From an uncultured Methanobrevibacter sp. (GTDB lineage: Archaea > Methanobacteriota > Methanobacteria > Methanobacteriales > Methanobacteriaceae), in assembly GCF_902784195.1 (NCBI RefSeq), contig NZ_CACZTX010000002.1, forward strand, positions 214,550-278,549: 64,000 nt of DNA, written 5' to 3'. Both the position numbers and the translations under genes were made by a program. Below the pieces are notes generated by a model. The model was not told the origin of the DNA, ran no database searches, and saw nothing but the letters and a program-made list of their open reading frames with translations. This document shows, one piece after another, positions 43,323 to 51,903 of this stretch; the first letter of the stretch is position 1, and each line of letters begins with the position of its first letter.

Positions 43323-44306
43323 ATGAGACATATATCAGTGGCTTCTGCACCGGGAAAGACAATTCTTTTCGGTGAGCATTCAGTAGTTTATGATGAACCG
43401 GCTATTGCAGGTGCAGTCAATAAAAGGGCTACAGTAAGCATTCGCAAATCAAATAACAATTACTCTACATTAAAGTCCAATGATTTAGGTTTTGAAGTGA
43501 AGATGGATACTCGTAGAGGAACTTATACATTAGTTAGAGGAAAGCCTGGCATTATTCGCTATATCTTAAATGCTATGGGAAAGTTCCATGATCACAGTAA
43601 CATTGACATGAGCTTGTCCCTTAATTTGCCTATAGGTTCAGGTTTAGGTTCTTCTGCTGCTGTAACTGTCGCTACAATTGCTGCATTGCATCATTTTCAT
43701 GGTGTTGAATTCAATAAGGAAACTTTGGCGCATGAAGCTCATGGAGTGGAAGAGGATGTTCAAGGTATAGCAAGTCCATTGGATACATTGATAAGTACAT
43801 ATGGCGGATTAATCTACTTGTCTCGTGAAAAGAGGATAGTCCATTTTGACAGTCATTTGGATGCTCCATTTGTTGTGGGATTCACAAATAAGTATGGAAA
43901 CACTGCTAAAATGGTTAAGAACGTAAAGACATTAAAGGAAACCTATCCTGAATTGGTCAATCCTATAATCTCTACAATGGGCAAGATTGCTAATGAGGCA
44001 AGAGTTGCAATCATAAAGAATGATGTGGAAAGGATAGCTGAACTCATGAATTTGAATCAGGGATTGCTTGACTCTTTAGGTGTAAACACTTATGAATTGT
44101 CCAGAATGATTTATACTGCTCGTGACAATGGAGCGCTAGCATCCAAAATCACTGGTTCTGGTGGTGGGGGAAGTATAATTTCCCTATGTAGGGAAGACAA
44201 TGTGGATGAAGTTGCAGAGGCAATAAATGTTGAAGATAAGACAATTAAAGTCAAGTTCTCAAAGGATGGTGTTTTAGTAAATAGGAGAGCTCCTCCTTTG
44301 CCTTAG
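43323..44306 (+). CDS. mvk: Mevalonate kinase
   Basis: Phosphorylates mevalonate for archaeal isoprenoid lipids. 327 residues of the GHMP kinase family: ASAPGKTILFGEHSVVYDEPAIAGAV (about 7-32), the ATP loop LPIGSGLGSSAAVTVATIAAL (about 100-120), and KITGSGGGGSIISL near 280. The gene begins the isoprenoid block with ipk and fni behind it. Ribosome-binding site AGGGAG. Confidence 0.95.
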   Translation: MRHISVASAPGKTILFGEHSVVYDEPAIAGAVNKRATVSIRKSNNNYSTLKSNDLGFEVKMDTRRGTYTLVRGKPGIIRYILNAMGKFHDHSNIDMSLSLNLPIGSGLGSSAAVTVATIAALHHFHGVEFNKETLAHEAHGVEEDVQGIASPLDTLISTYGGLIYLSREKRIVHFDSHLDAPFVVGFTNKYGNTAKMVKNVKTLKETYPELVNPIISTMGKIANEARVAIIKNDVERIAELMNLNQGLLDSLGVNTYELSRMIYTARDNGALASKITGSGGGGSIISLCREDNVDEVAEAINVEDKTIKVKFSKDGVLVNRRAPPLP

Positions 44307-44442
44307 ATTTGTGATTGCAATGAAAACTGTTTATAATTATTTTTCATTTTTCTAAATTTATTTTAAATATTATTTATAATATTTTTTTAAATATTATTTT
44401 AAATATTATTTTAAAAATTATTTTTAATTATAGTGTGATTTT

Positions 44443-45258
44443 ATGATTATTTTAAAGATTGGCGGAAGCATATTAACTGAAAAGGACTCAGCGGAACCTA
44501 AAGTGGATTATGAAAACTTGAATCGTATTGCAGAGGAAATCAGAGAGTCTTTATATGCTGAAGAAATCAGCAATGACTTGATAGATGGTCTTGTAATTGT
44601 TCATGGTGCAGGCTCATTTGGTCACCCACCTGCTAAAAAGTATCAAATTGGCCAACCTTTTGAAATGAAGGATTACCTTGAAAAGAGGATAGGATTTGCT
44701 GAAGTTCAAAATGAGGTCAAGAAATTGAATTCAATCATCTGTGAATCCTTGATTGAACATGGCATTCCAGTTATTGCCATACCTCCATCTTCCTTTATAA
44801 CTTCACACAATAAAAGGATTTATGATTTTGACTTGAACTTAATAAAGACATATCTTAGGGAAGGTTTCGTGCCTGTTCTCTTTGGAGATGTCGTTATTGA
44901 TGATGAAGTTAAGATTGCAGTTATATCTGGAGACCAAGTGCTTCAATACATTGCTAAGTTCCTAAAGTCTGATAGGATTGTTCTTGGAACTGATGTTGCG
45001 GGGGTTTATACTAAAAACCCTAAAACTCATGATGATGCAGTTCATATTGATGAAGTGAACTCCATTGAAGACATCAAGTTCTTGGAATCCACTACCAATG
45101 TTGATGTAACCGGAGGGATGGTTGGAAAGGTAAAAGAGCTTTTAGACCTTGCAGATTATGGAATAAGTTCTGAAATCATCAATGCAAATGAGGAAGGGGC
45201 CATTGCAAAGGCATTGCAGGGCATGAAAGTGAATGGAACTAAAATCTGCAGAAAATAA
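44443..45258 (+). CDS. ipk: Isopentenyl phosphate kinase
   Basis: Converts isopentenyl phosphate to isopentenyl diphosphate in the archaeal modified mevalonate pathway. 271 residues of the amino-acid-kinase fold: MIILKIGGSILTEKDS at the start, VIVHGAGSFGHPPAKKYQIG with the catalytic His, SGDQVLQYIA and DVTGGMVGKVKELLDLA. It follows mvk after 136 bases. Its presence implies the alternative decarboxylation route, whose other enzymes are not in the window. Confidence 0.94.
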   Translation: MIILKIGGSILTEKDSAEPKVDYENLNRIAEEIRESLYAEEISNDLIDGLVIVHGAGSFGHPPAKKYQIGQPFEMKDYLEKRIGFAEVQNEVKKLNSIICESLIEHGIPVIAIPPSSFITSHNKRIYDFDLNLIKTYLREGFVPVLFGDVVIDDEVKIAVISGDQVLQYIAKFLKSDRIVLGTDVAGVYTKNPKTHDDAVHIDEVNSIEDIKFLESTTNVDVTGGMVGKVKELLDLADYGISSEIINANEEGAIAKALQGMKVNGTKICRK

Positions 45259-45753
45259 TTTTAGTTCTTCATTGCTCTTTTTTACTTTTATTTATTCTTT
45301 TTTAGTATTATTTAACCTTTTTTTAAAGAATTTTTTCTTAAAATACTCTATTTTTACCCAATATTTAAATATAATGAAAATAAAAAATTATAAATAGTTA
45401 AAATATATGCAATTTTCACATATTTTGAATTTAAAAAATTAGAATTAATATTAAGTCGGATTTTAATCTTTTTAAATTCATTCGGGACCTAATTAAACAC
45501 GTAAGAATATTTTATTTAATTTAACTTTTATTTATAAGGGCTTTTTTAAATTTAATTTTTCTATTTATAAGAATTTTACATTGATTAGTTTATTTTAGAT
45601 ATTTAAACTACTTTTAAAGGTTTACTATTTAAAAAATAGTTGATTATCTAGAGTTTATTTAATTGCTTTTTTTAGGTTCTAATGATTTAATAGTGCTTAG
45701 TATTAATTTAAACATATTATACTTACATTTTATTAATAATTAAAGAGGAAACA
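45259..45753. other. A/T-rich spacer
   Basis: 495 bases between ipk and fni. A short richer stretch TTCATTCGGGACCTAATTAA lies at 45477-45496, and two TATTTATAAG strings at about 45529 and 45564 form a direct repeat. No gene or strong hairpin is seen. Confidence 0.45.
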
Positions 45754-46803
45754 ATGATTTCAGATAGAAAATTAGAACATCTATTGATTTGTAAGAATTA
45801 TGATGTTAATTATAAGGATAAGACTACAGGCTTTGAGGATATTGAATTGATCCATAGGGCATTGCCTGAAGTTCATAAAGAGGAAATTGATATTTCAACA
45901 GAAGTTTTCGGCAAGAAATTGGAATCCCCTTTATTCATTACAGCAATCACTGGAGGACATCCTGCTGCTAAGGACATAAATAAGGAATTGGCTACTGTTG
46001 CAGAAGATAAGCAAATAGGTTTAGGTTTAGGTAGTCAAAGGGCAGCTATTGTAAATCCAGAACTTAGAGACACTTATGATGTTGTAAGGGAATATGCTCC
46101 AAATGCACTTGTTTTAGGAAATATTGGAGCACCTCAATCTGATTTGGCAGAGGAAGCTGTTGAAATATTGGACAGTGATATCTTAGCAATCCATTTGAAC
46201 CCTTTACAGGAAGCTATTCAACCTGAAGGAGATGTTGATGCAAGAGGATACATAGATTCAATAGCTGAGATTTGCAAATCAGTTAAGGTTCCTGTCATGG
46301 CAAAGGAAACCGGTACTGGAATTAGTGCTGAAGATGCAAAGACTCTTGAAAATGCAGGAGTAAGCTTTATTGATATAGAAGGTGCTGGCGGAACCAGTTG
46401 GGCTGCTGTTGAAACCTATCGTGCAGATGACAGATATTTGGGAGAATTGTTTTGGGATTGGGGAATCCCTACTGCTGTAAGCACTGCAGAGGTAGTGAAT
46501 TCTGTTGATATTCCTGTTGTCTCTTCTGGTGGTATCAGATCAGGTTTGGATGCTGCAAAAGCCATTGCACTTGGTGCGGATGCTGTTGGTATGGCACTTC
46601 CTGCACTTAAAGGAGCTTATGAAGGGCAAGACGCTTTAGTCCAAATGGTGGAAAGGTTCAATGAATCATTAAGAATTGCAATGTTTTTAGTTGGGGCTTC
46701 AAATATCGAGGAGCTTAAGAATTCAAGTCTCATCATCAAAGGAGAAACTAAAAACTGGTTAGAAGCAAGAGGCTTTGATACAAAAGCATATGCTAGAAGA
46801 TAA
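45754..46803 (+). CDS. fni: Isopentenyl-diphosphate delta-isomerase, type 2 (FMN)
   Basis: FMN-dependent isomerase of IPP to DMAPP. 349 residues. Motifs: [55 protein letters not shown] with a catalytic Gln, and the FMN phosphate site [32 protein letters not shown]. It is followed by RNase J, the common order in Methanobacteriales. Confidence 0.95.
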   Translation: MISDRKLEHLLICKNYDVNYKDKTTGFEDIELIHRALPEVHKEEIDISTEVFGKKLESPLFITAITGGHPAAKDINKELATVAEDKQIGLGLGSQRAAIVNPELRDTYDVVREYAPNALVLGNIGAPQSDLAEEAVEILDSDILAIHLNPLQEAIQPEGDVDARGYIDSIAEICKSVKVPVMAKETGTGISAEDAKTLENAGVSFIDIEGAGGTSWAAVETYRADDRYLGELFWDWGIPTAVSTAEVVNSVDIPVVSSGGIRSGLDAAKAIALGADAVGMALPALKGAYEGQDALVQMVERFNESLRIAMFLVGASNIEELKNSSLIIKGETKNWLEARGFDTKAYARR

Positions 46804-46955
46804 TTCATAAGAGAATTATCTTGAAAAATTCTATTTTTTAATTTAAGAGTTTTAACTCTTATTTTTATATTATTTAGAATGTATTGTACTTTATAATTTG
46901 AAAATAAATATCATACTAATTATTTTACGGAAAAAAAACAAAAAGGAGGCAATAA

Positions 46956-48302
46956 ATGACTGTAGAAGTTATTGCAATAGGTGGATATGAAGAAGTAGGA
47001 AAGAACATGACTGCAGTAAAAGTCGGTGAAGATGTAATCATCTTTGATATGGGTATCCACTTAGACAGAATAAGCATTCACGAAGATACAGATATTGATA
47101 GAATGCACAGTTTGGATTTAATAGAAAGAGGAGTAATTCCAGACGATACAATCATGAAGGATGTAGACGGTAAAGTTAAGGGAATAGTATTCTCACACGG
47201 TCACTTGGACCACATTGGTGCTGTTGCCAAATTGGCTCACAGATACGATGCACCAATCATTGGAACCCCTTATACCACTGCATTAATTGAAAAGCAAATT
47301 AAAGGAGAACGTAAATTCAAGGTAAACAATCCAATCAGACCATTAAACCCTGGAAGCAAGATCAAGTTATCTAAGGACATTACATTGGAGTTTGTACAGT
47401 CCACTCACAGTATTCCTCAAGCTGTGTTCCCTGTATTGCACACCAATGAAGGAATAATCGTTTATGCATTGGACTTTAAGTTTGACAACCATCAAAAGGT
47501 TTCCCCACCACCTGATTACAATAGGCTTAGGGAATTAGGTAGAAAAGGAGTATTGGCTCTTATTGTAGAGACTACCAATGCAATCAACTACACTGAAACC
47601 AGAACTTACTCAGAAAAGGTTGCAAGGATAATCCTTGAAGACTTGATGAGAGAACCTTTAAAGGCAAAAGAAGGTATGATTGTAACTACCTTTTCATCTC
47701 ATATCGAAAGGATTCAAACCATTGCAGACATTGCAAAGGACAGCGATAGGGAAATTCTATTCTTAGGACGTTCTATGGAAAGGTTCTGTGGAATAGCTCA
47801 GAACTTGGGAATCTTGAAATTGCCTGCAAACGCTTATGTTTATGGATCTCCTAAAGCAGTCAATAAGGCCCTTATGAAAGCTGAGGATGATAGGGACAAG
47901 TTCTTGCTTGTAACAACTGGTCACCAAGGTGAACCTGATGCATTGCTTCCAAGAATTGCTAGTGGAAGAACTCCATTCAATGTAAAGAAAGGAGACAATG
48001 TCATATTTTCAGCACCTATCATTCCAAATCCAACCAATGCTGCAAACAGACATATTCTTGAATCCAAACTAAAGGCAAATGGTGCAAGAATCTATGCAAA
48101 CGCTCACGTTTCAGGACACGCTGGTCGTGAAGACCACAGGGATTTCTTGAGAATGCTTAAGCCTAAACACATCATTCCTGCTCACGGTGAGCTTGAAATG
48201 TTAGTGGCTTACGGAGAGCTTGCAGAGGAAGAGGGATACAGAATTGGAAATAATATTCATATTTTAAGAAATGCACAAGCTCAAGTCTTTAATGGCCATT
48301 AG
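46956..48302 (+). CDS. rnj: Ribonuclease J (beta-CASP metallo-beta-lactamase)
   Basis: 5'-3' exo/endoribonuclease for mRNA turnover. 448 residues. The metallo-beta-lactamase motif HGHLDHIGA is near residue 81, THSIPQAVF and ALDFKFDNH follow, the beta-CASP domain contains VTTFSSHIERIQTIADIA, and HVSGHAGREDH and PAHGELEM supply the last ligands. It is shorter than bacterial RNase J, without the C-terminal domain, as usual in euryarchaea. It lies between fni and idsA. Ribosome-binding site AAAAGGAGG. Confidence 0.93.
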   Translation: MTVEVIAIGGYEEVGKNMTAVKVGEDVIIFDMGIHLDRISIHEDTDIDRMHSLDLIERGVIPDDTIMKDVDGKVKGIVFSHGHLDHIGAVAKLAHRYDAPIIGTPYTTALIEKQIKGERKFKVNNPIRPLNPGSKIKLSKDITLEFVQSTHSIPQAVFPVLHTNEGIIVYALDFKFDNHQKVSPPPDYNRLRELGRKGVLALIVETTNAINYTETRTYSEKVARIILEDLMREPLKAKEGMIVTTFSSHIERIQTIADIAKDSDREILFLGRSMERFCGIAQNLGILKLPANAYVYGSPKAVNKALMKAEDDRDKFLLVTTGHQGEPDALLPRIASGRTPFNVKKGDNVIFSAPIIPNPTNAANRHILESKLKANGARIYANAHVSGHAGREDHRDFLRMLKPKHIIPAHGELEMLVAYGELAEEEGYRIGNNIHILRNAQAQVFNGH

Positions 48303-48413
48303 TTAATTTAATTAATTTTTTTGAGCTCATTTCATCAAATTTTCATTATTATTAGCAAATTTTAATTAAGTATTTAATTAAGTATCAATAAATATTATTC
48401 TAGAGGGAGAATT

Positions 48414-49409
48414 ATGTCTGATGTTACTGATGTCTTAAAACAATATTCCAAAGATGTTGTAAAAACAATTGAAGAGAATCTTAGTGTTATTGAACCACAG
48501 GATTTACAGGATGCTTGTCTTTACTTAACTAAAGCTGGCGGTAAAATGCTTAGGCCAGCTCTTACTTTAATCTCTGCAGAAGCAGTTGGAGGAAAAAAGG
48601 AAGATGCACTTAAAACTGCTGCTGCTTTAGAGCTTATTCATACTTTTTCACTTATCCATGACGATATCATGGATGATGATGACATGAGAAGAGGAATGCC
48701 TTCCGTACATAAGGTATGGGATGAACCTGTAGCTATTTTAGCAGGAGATACCTTGTTCTCAAAAGCATTTGAAATGGTAATTGATTCCAAAGAGGAAAAT
48801 GCAAACCCTGCAAATGTTGCAAATGCATTAGCTACTGTTGCAGATGCTTGTGTAAAAATCTGTGAAGGTCAAGCTTCCGATATGAGCTTTGAAGGAAACT
48901 TTGATGTAAAAGAAGCGGAATATTCTGAAATGATCTTTAAGAAAACAGGCGCATTGATTGCTGCAGCTACCAAAGCAGGAGCAATCATGGGTGGAGCAGA
49001 TGACGAAACCGTCAAAGCATTATACGAATACGGTCGTATGATTGGTACTGCTTTCCAAATCCAAGACGATTATTTGGATGTAATCAGTGATGAAAAGGAC
49101 CTTGGAAAACCTGTTGGAAGTGACATTGCTAAAGGTAAGATGACTCTTATGGTTGTTAAGGCATTAGCTGAATCTGAAGGCGAAGATCATGAAAGATTGC
49201 TTGAAATCTTAAAAGAAGAAAATTCTTCACAAGAAAACATTCATGAAGCTATTGATTTATTCAATAAATATGGCTCCATTGAATATGCTCACAATCTCGC
49301 TTTAGAAAACGTTGATGGTGCTAAGAAAGTACTCGAAATATTGCCTGACTCTGAAGCTAAAGCAATGCTTATCGCTTTAGCAGATTTTGTTATAGACAGG
49401 TCTTCTTAA
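48414..49409 (+). CDS. idsA: Short-chain isoprenyl diphosphate synthase (GGPP/FPP)
   Basis: Chain-length elongation to farnesyl and geranylgeranyl diphosphate for ether lipids. 331 residues. First Asp-rich motif [12 protein letters not shown] near residue 81, second motif DDYLD near 221, and the helix [21 protein letters not shown]. Directly downstream of RNase J. Ribosome-binding site AGGGAG. Confidence 0.95.
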   Translation: MSDVTDVLKQYSKDVVKTIEENLSVIEPQDLQDACLYLTKAGGKMLRPALTLISAEAVGGKKEDALKTAAALELIHTFSLIHDDIMDDDDMRRGMPSVHKVWDEPVAILAGDTLFSKAFEMVIDSKEENANPANVANALATVADACVKICEGQASDMSFEGNFDVKEAEYSEMIFKKTGALIAAATKAGAIMGGADDETVKALYEYGRMIGTAFQIQDDYLDVISDEKDLGKPVGSDIAKGKMTLMVVKALAESEGEDHERLLEILKEENSSQENIHEAIDLFNKYGSIEYAHNLALENVDGAKKVLEILPDSEAKAMLIALADFVIDRSS

Positions 49410-49712
49410 TTTAAGTATTTTCTTTTTTTATTATTTTTTTAATTATTTTATTTTTTACTTTTTTTAGATTTTTTATTATTTTTTAATCATTTTCATTATT
49501 AATTATTCTTAAAATTTGTATTAATTTTAACTTATTTTCATTTTCTTACTTTTTTTTTAAATTTTTTCATTGATTTTTACTTTTTAAATCTATTTTACCC
49601 CCATTTTATAAGTTTTTTAAGTTAAGTTTATAAATAATTTAATTTAAATTAATAATTATAATAATCTATTTTATTACTAGTTTTTAAAAAATTAGTTAAT
49701 GGGGAGGTTTAT
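49410..49712. other. T-rich spacer
   Basis: About 300 bases of T-rich low-complexity sequence after idsA, probably a terminator region. TTTATAAATAATTTAA at 49629-49644 may be the TATA box for the next gene. No gene is seen. Confidence 0.45.
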
Positions 49713-50471
49713 GTGGATTTAAGACGTTTATTAGTGGTATTGTTAGTGATTGCTGTGGTTTTGGTTAGCTCTTTCTTTTTATTGAATTATGATGAGACTG
49801 TAAAATATAATAGAGTTAGCCTTACAAACACTTCCAGCATAGAAATGCCAATAAGTGATCAATCTACAACTGCTGTGGTTCATAATGGAATTTACCTTAT
49901 TAATGACACTAAGCATGATTTAACAGTGATGTATTTCAATAGCGCACAAGGCAATCAGGTTGCTGCGATTGAATTGGAGTATACCCGTAATGATTTTATA
50001 TCAAATTCCGTTCAGGAAACATTAGGAAATCAAACCATTTGGCATAATGAAGAAAATGGAACCTATATGGCTTTCATTGGAAATCATGTAACCCATGACA
50101 ACATTTTGATTATATGTAAAGATCCTGAAATGTTGGAGCATATGATTACTTCTGTAAAATATCAATACTTCAATGAAGAGACAAACAGTACAGAAACCAT
50201 AACCGGAGATAATGCAAGTGCTGTTGATAATGCAAGTGCTGCTGTCGACAGTACTAAGTCTGCTTCCAATCAATCTTCATCAAGCAATGTGCCTGCAGGT
50301 TATTATTGGTCTGGTCAGGATGCAGATTATATTAGAGAATATGATGATGCTAACGGTGTTCATCATATAGACCGTCTGCATGGTCCTAATGAAGCTATTG
50401 ACACAGTAAACAATAAGCATTATACAAATGGTGTAGAAGATACAGAGGCCTATAATAAAGATTTTAATTAA
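49713..50471 (+). CDS. Membrane-anchored extracellular protein of unknown function
   Basis: 252 residues, GTG start 5 bases after GGGGAGG (49701-49707). One N-terminal membrane anchor (RRLLVVLLVIAVVLVSSFFLL, residues 4-24), then a hydrophilic external part. The segment around residues 40-150 has strands and asparagines but no known motif. A Ser/Ala/Thr-rich linker (residues 165-197) leads to YYWSGQDADYIREYDDANG and a C-terminus rich in Asn, Asp and His. Probably a surface protein. Confidence 0.7.
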   Translation: MDLRRLLVVLLVIAVVLVSSFFLLNYDETVKYNRVSLTNTSSIEMPISDQSTTAVVHNGIYLINDTKHDLTVMYFNSAQGNQVAAIELEYTRNDFISNSVQETLGNQTIWHNEENGTYMAFIGNHVTHDNILIICKDPEMLEHMITSVKYQYFNEETNSTETITGDNASAVDNASAAVDSTKSASNQSSSSNVPAGYYWSGQDADYIREYDDANGVHHIDRLHGPNEAIDTVNNKHYTNGVEDTEAYNKDFN

Positions 50472-50605
50472 TTTTAATTATTTTCTCTTTCTTCTTTTCT
50501 TTTTTAATTTATTTTGATTATTATCTCTTCTTTATATTGTTTTTTCCATAAATATTATATGTCATATGATTTTAGAGTAGTGTCATTAAATTTAAGAACG
50601 AAACC

Positions 50606-50613
50606 TTTATATA
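50606..50613 (+). promoter_or_regulatory. Strong TATA box ahead of the hairpin array
   Basis: CTTTATATACT (TATA core 50606-50613) is preceded by CGAAAC, a good BRE-like element, the same layout as the tRNA-Ser promoter. Predicted transcription start is near 50635-50640. No coding sequence follows for 650 bases; the hairpin array does. Confidence 0.65.
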
Positions 50614-50937
50614 CTAGTTTGTGTATAATACTTATTGTGATTAGAAAAAACTTAAGTAAAATTAAGTCTTGCTTATTTTTTTCAATCATTAAAAGTTTCA
50701 TTAAAATTTAGAAACTAAAAAATGTTTCCAAATAGTGAATTGGTGCAGATTCAACCTCTCTAAAATGTTTGACTTTAACACCTTTTGCTTTGATTCGTTA
50801 TTCATATGTATGCACTAAATTTTAATGGTTGAAAAAATAAGATCTAATCCAAATCAATATCCAAATTAATATCAAATAAATTATAAAAAAAATGGTTAAT
50901 TAAAAAGCTGAAATCAATCTTATGTTATTCATAAGCT

Positions 50938-51154
50938 AAGGAATATAAACTGGGGGTGAATTATATTCCTTCTTGTTTGAATAGGAATTGGGGGTGATTC
51001 TTATTCAATCATGTGCTTATGAAACTTTGATTATTTCGATTGATGTCCATGGAATATAATTTGGGGGTGAATTATATTCTTTACGTTTGGGATAGGAATT
51101 GGGGGTGATTCTTATCCTCAGGAAAAAAGGTAATGGGGGTGTTATCTTTTTTCC
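50938..51154 (+). ncRNA. Five-hairpin array with a constant UGGGGGUG loop
   Basis: Hairpin stems: 50938-50948/50961-50971 (11 bp), 50977-50988/50997-51008 (12 bp, one G-U), 51052-51061/51070-51079 (10 bp), 51090-51099/51108-51117 (10 bp, one G-U) and 51121-51133/51142-51154 (13 bp, one G-U). Loops 2-5 are exactly TGGGGGTG; loop 1 is ACTGGGGGTGAA. Stem sequences differ while loops are identical, so the loop and the fold are under selection. The array lies in an 824-base gene-free region behind a canonical promoter and ends in T-rich sequence; the likely transcript is about 50640-51180. Repeated identical loops suggest a sponge for a protein, or pairing to a complementary RNA; function is not known. 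Confidence 0.75.
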
Positions 51155-51295
51155 CTTAATCTTTAATCATTTTATTTTTTCATTTCCATAATCTCTTTTT
51201 TTATAAATTATGCCCTTAACTTTAAGAACAAGTAATTATATAATAATATATAGAAATATTGTTATGTTTTTATTTTAATCCAATTAGGTGAGTAT
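51155..51295 (+). promoter_or_regulatory. T-rich end of the array and promoter of the HsdS-like gene
   Basis: T-rich sequence at 51155-51210 probably ends the array transcript. An A/T box AATTATATAATAATATATAG at about 51233-51252 lies 45-60 bases before the HsdS start and may be its promoter. AGGTGA precedes the ATG. Confidence 0.45.
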
Positions 51296-51859
51296 ATGAT
51301 TAAAAAATATAAGTTTGATGAGATTGCAGACATTTTCACTGGAATTAGGGTCAAACGTTATCAAAAAGGAATTACAGTAGAGCAGAAAGTGTTGAAGAAG
51401 ACATATGAAGACAGCTCAAAAATTGAAACTGATATTGAACTTGTTTCTGAGGATATAAATCCTAAGTTTTACTCCAGGAAAGATGACATTGTGATCTTGC
51501 TTGCAGGATCTACTGTAAGCAAGCTTGAAGAGGAGGGAATAATCATCCCTATGTATTATGCTGTTGTAAGGGTTAGGGAAGGATTTGATGTGGATTTCAT
51601 CTACCATCTTCTTAAAAGTGACATTTTTCCAAGGGAATTGCATAAAATCGTGGAAGGAACTACCTTAAAAATCATTAAAACCACTCACCTAAAAGAAATT
51701 ACTTTACCTATACCTGATTATGAAACTCAAGTGAAATATGGAAGATTATTTAAATTGATGGACAAAAGAATCAATCTAAACCAGGAATTAATTGAATTGG
51801 AAAGACAGAATGAGAAATTGATCATGAAGAACTTATTGGAGAGATTAGGGGATAAGTGA
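51296..51859 (+). CDS. HsdS-like protein with a single target-recognition domain
   Basis: 187 residues, about half a usual type I specificity subunit (about 400). It has one target-recognition domain (DDIVILLAGSTVSKLEEEGIIIPMYYAVVRVREGFDVDFIYHLLKSDIF, EGTTLKIIKTTHLKEITLPIP) and one C-terminal coiled-coil spacer (GRLFKLMDKRINLNQELIELERQNEKLIMKNLLERL). Half-size S subunits can dimerise. It lies 44 bases ahead of an HsdM-like gene. No restriction (HsdR) gene is in the window. Confidence 0.78.
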   Translation: MIKKYKFDEIADIFTGIRVKRYQKGITVEQKVLKKTYEDSSKIETDIELVSEDINPKFYSRKDDIVILLAGSTVSKLEEEGIIIPMYYAVVRVREGFDVDFIYHLLKSDIFPRELHKIVEGTTLKIIKTTHLKEITLPIPDYETQVKYGRLFKLMDKRINLNQELIELERQNEKLIMKNLLERLGDK

Positions 51860-51903
51860 CCTTTAAGTTGATGATTATAATTATTTAAATTTGGGGTTAT
51901 GAT

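Noticed and set aside
50514..50711. 65-codon frame MIIISSLYCFF... after the membrane-anchored protein
   Set aside because: Runs through the promoter of the hairpin array, has no ribosome-binding site and only A/T-driven residues.
50938..51154. CRISPR array
   Set aside because: Repeats are short, inverted and of variable sequence except for the loop; there are no constant repeats of 24-40 bases, no unique spacers of constant length and no cas genes.
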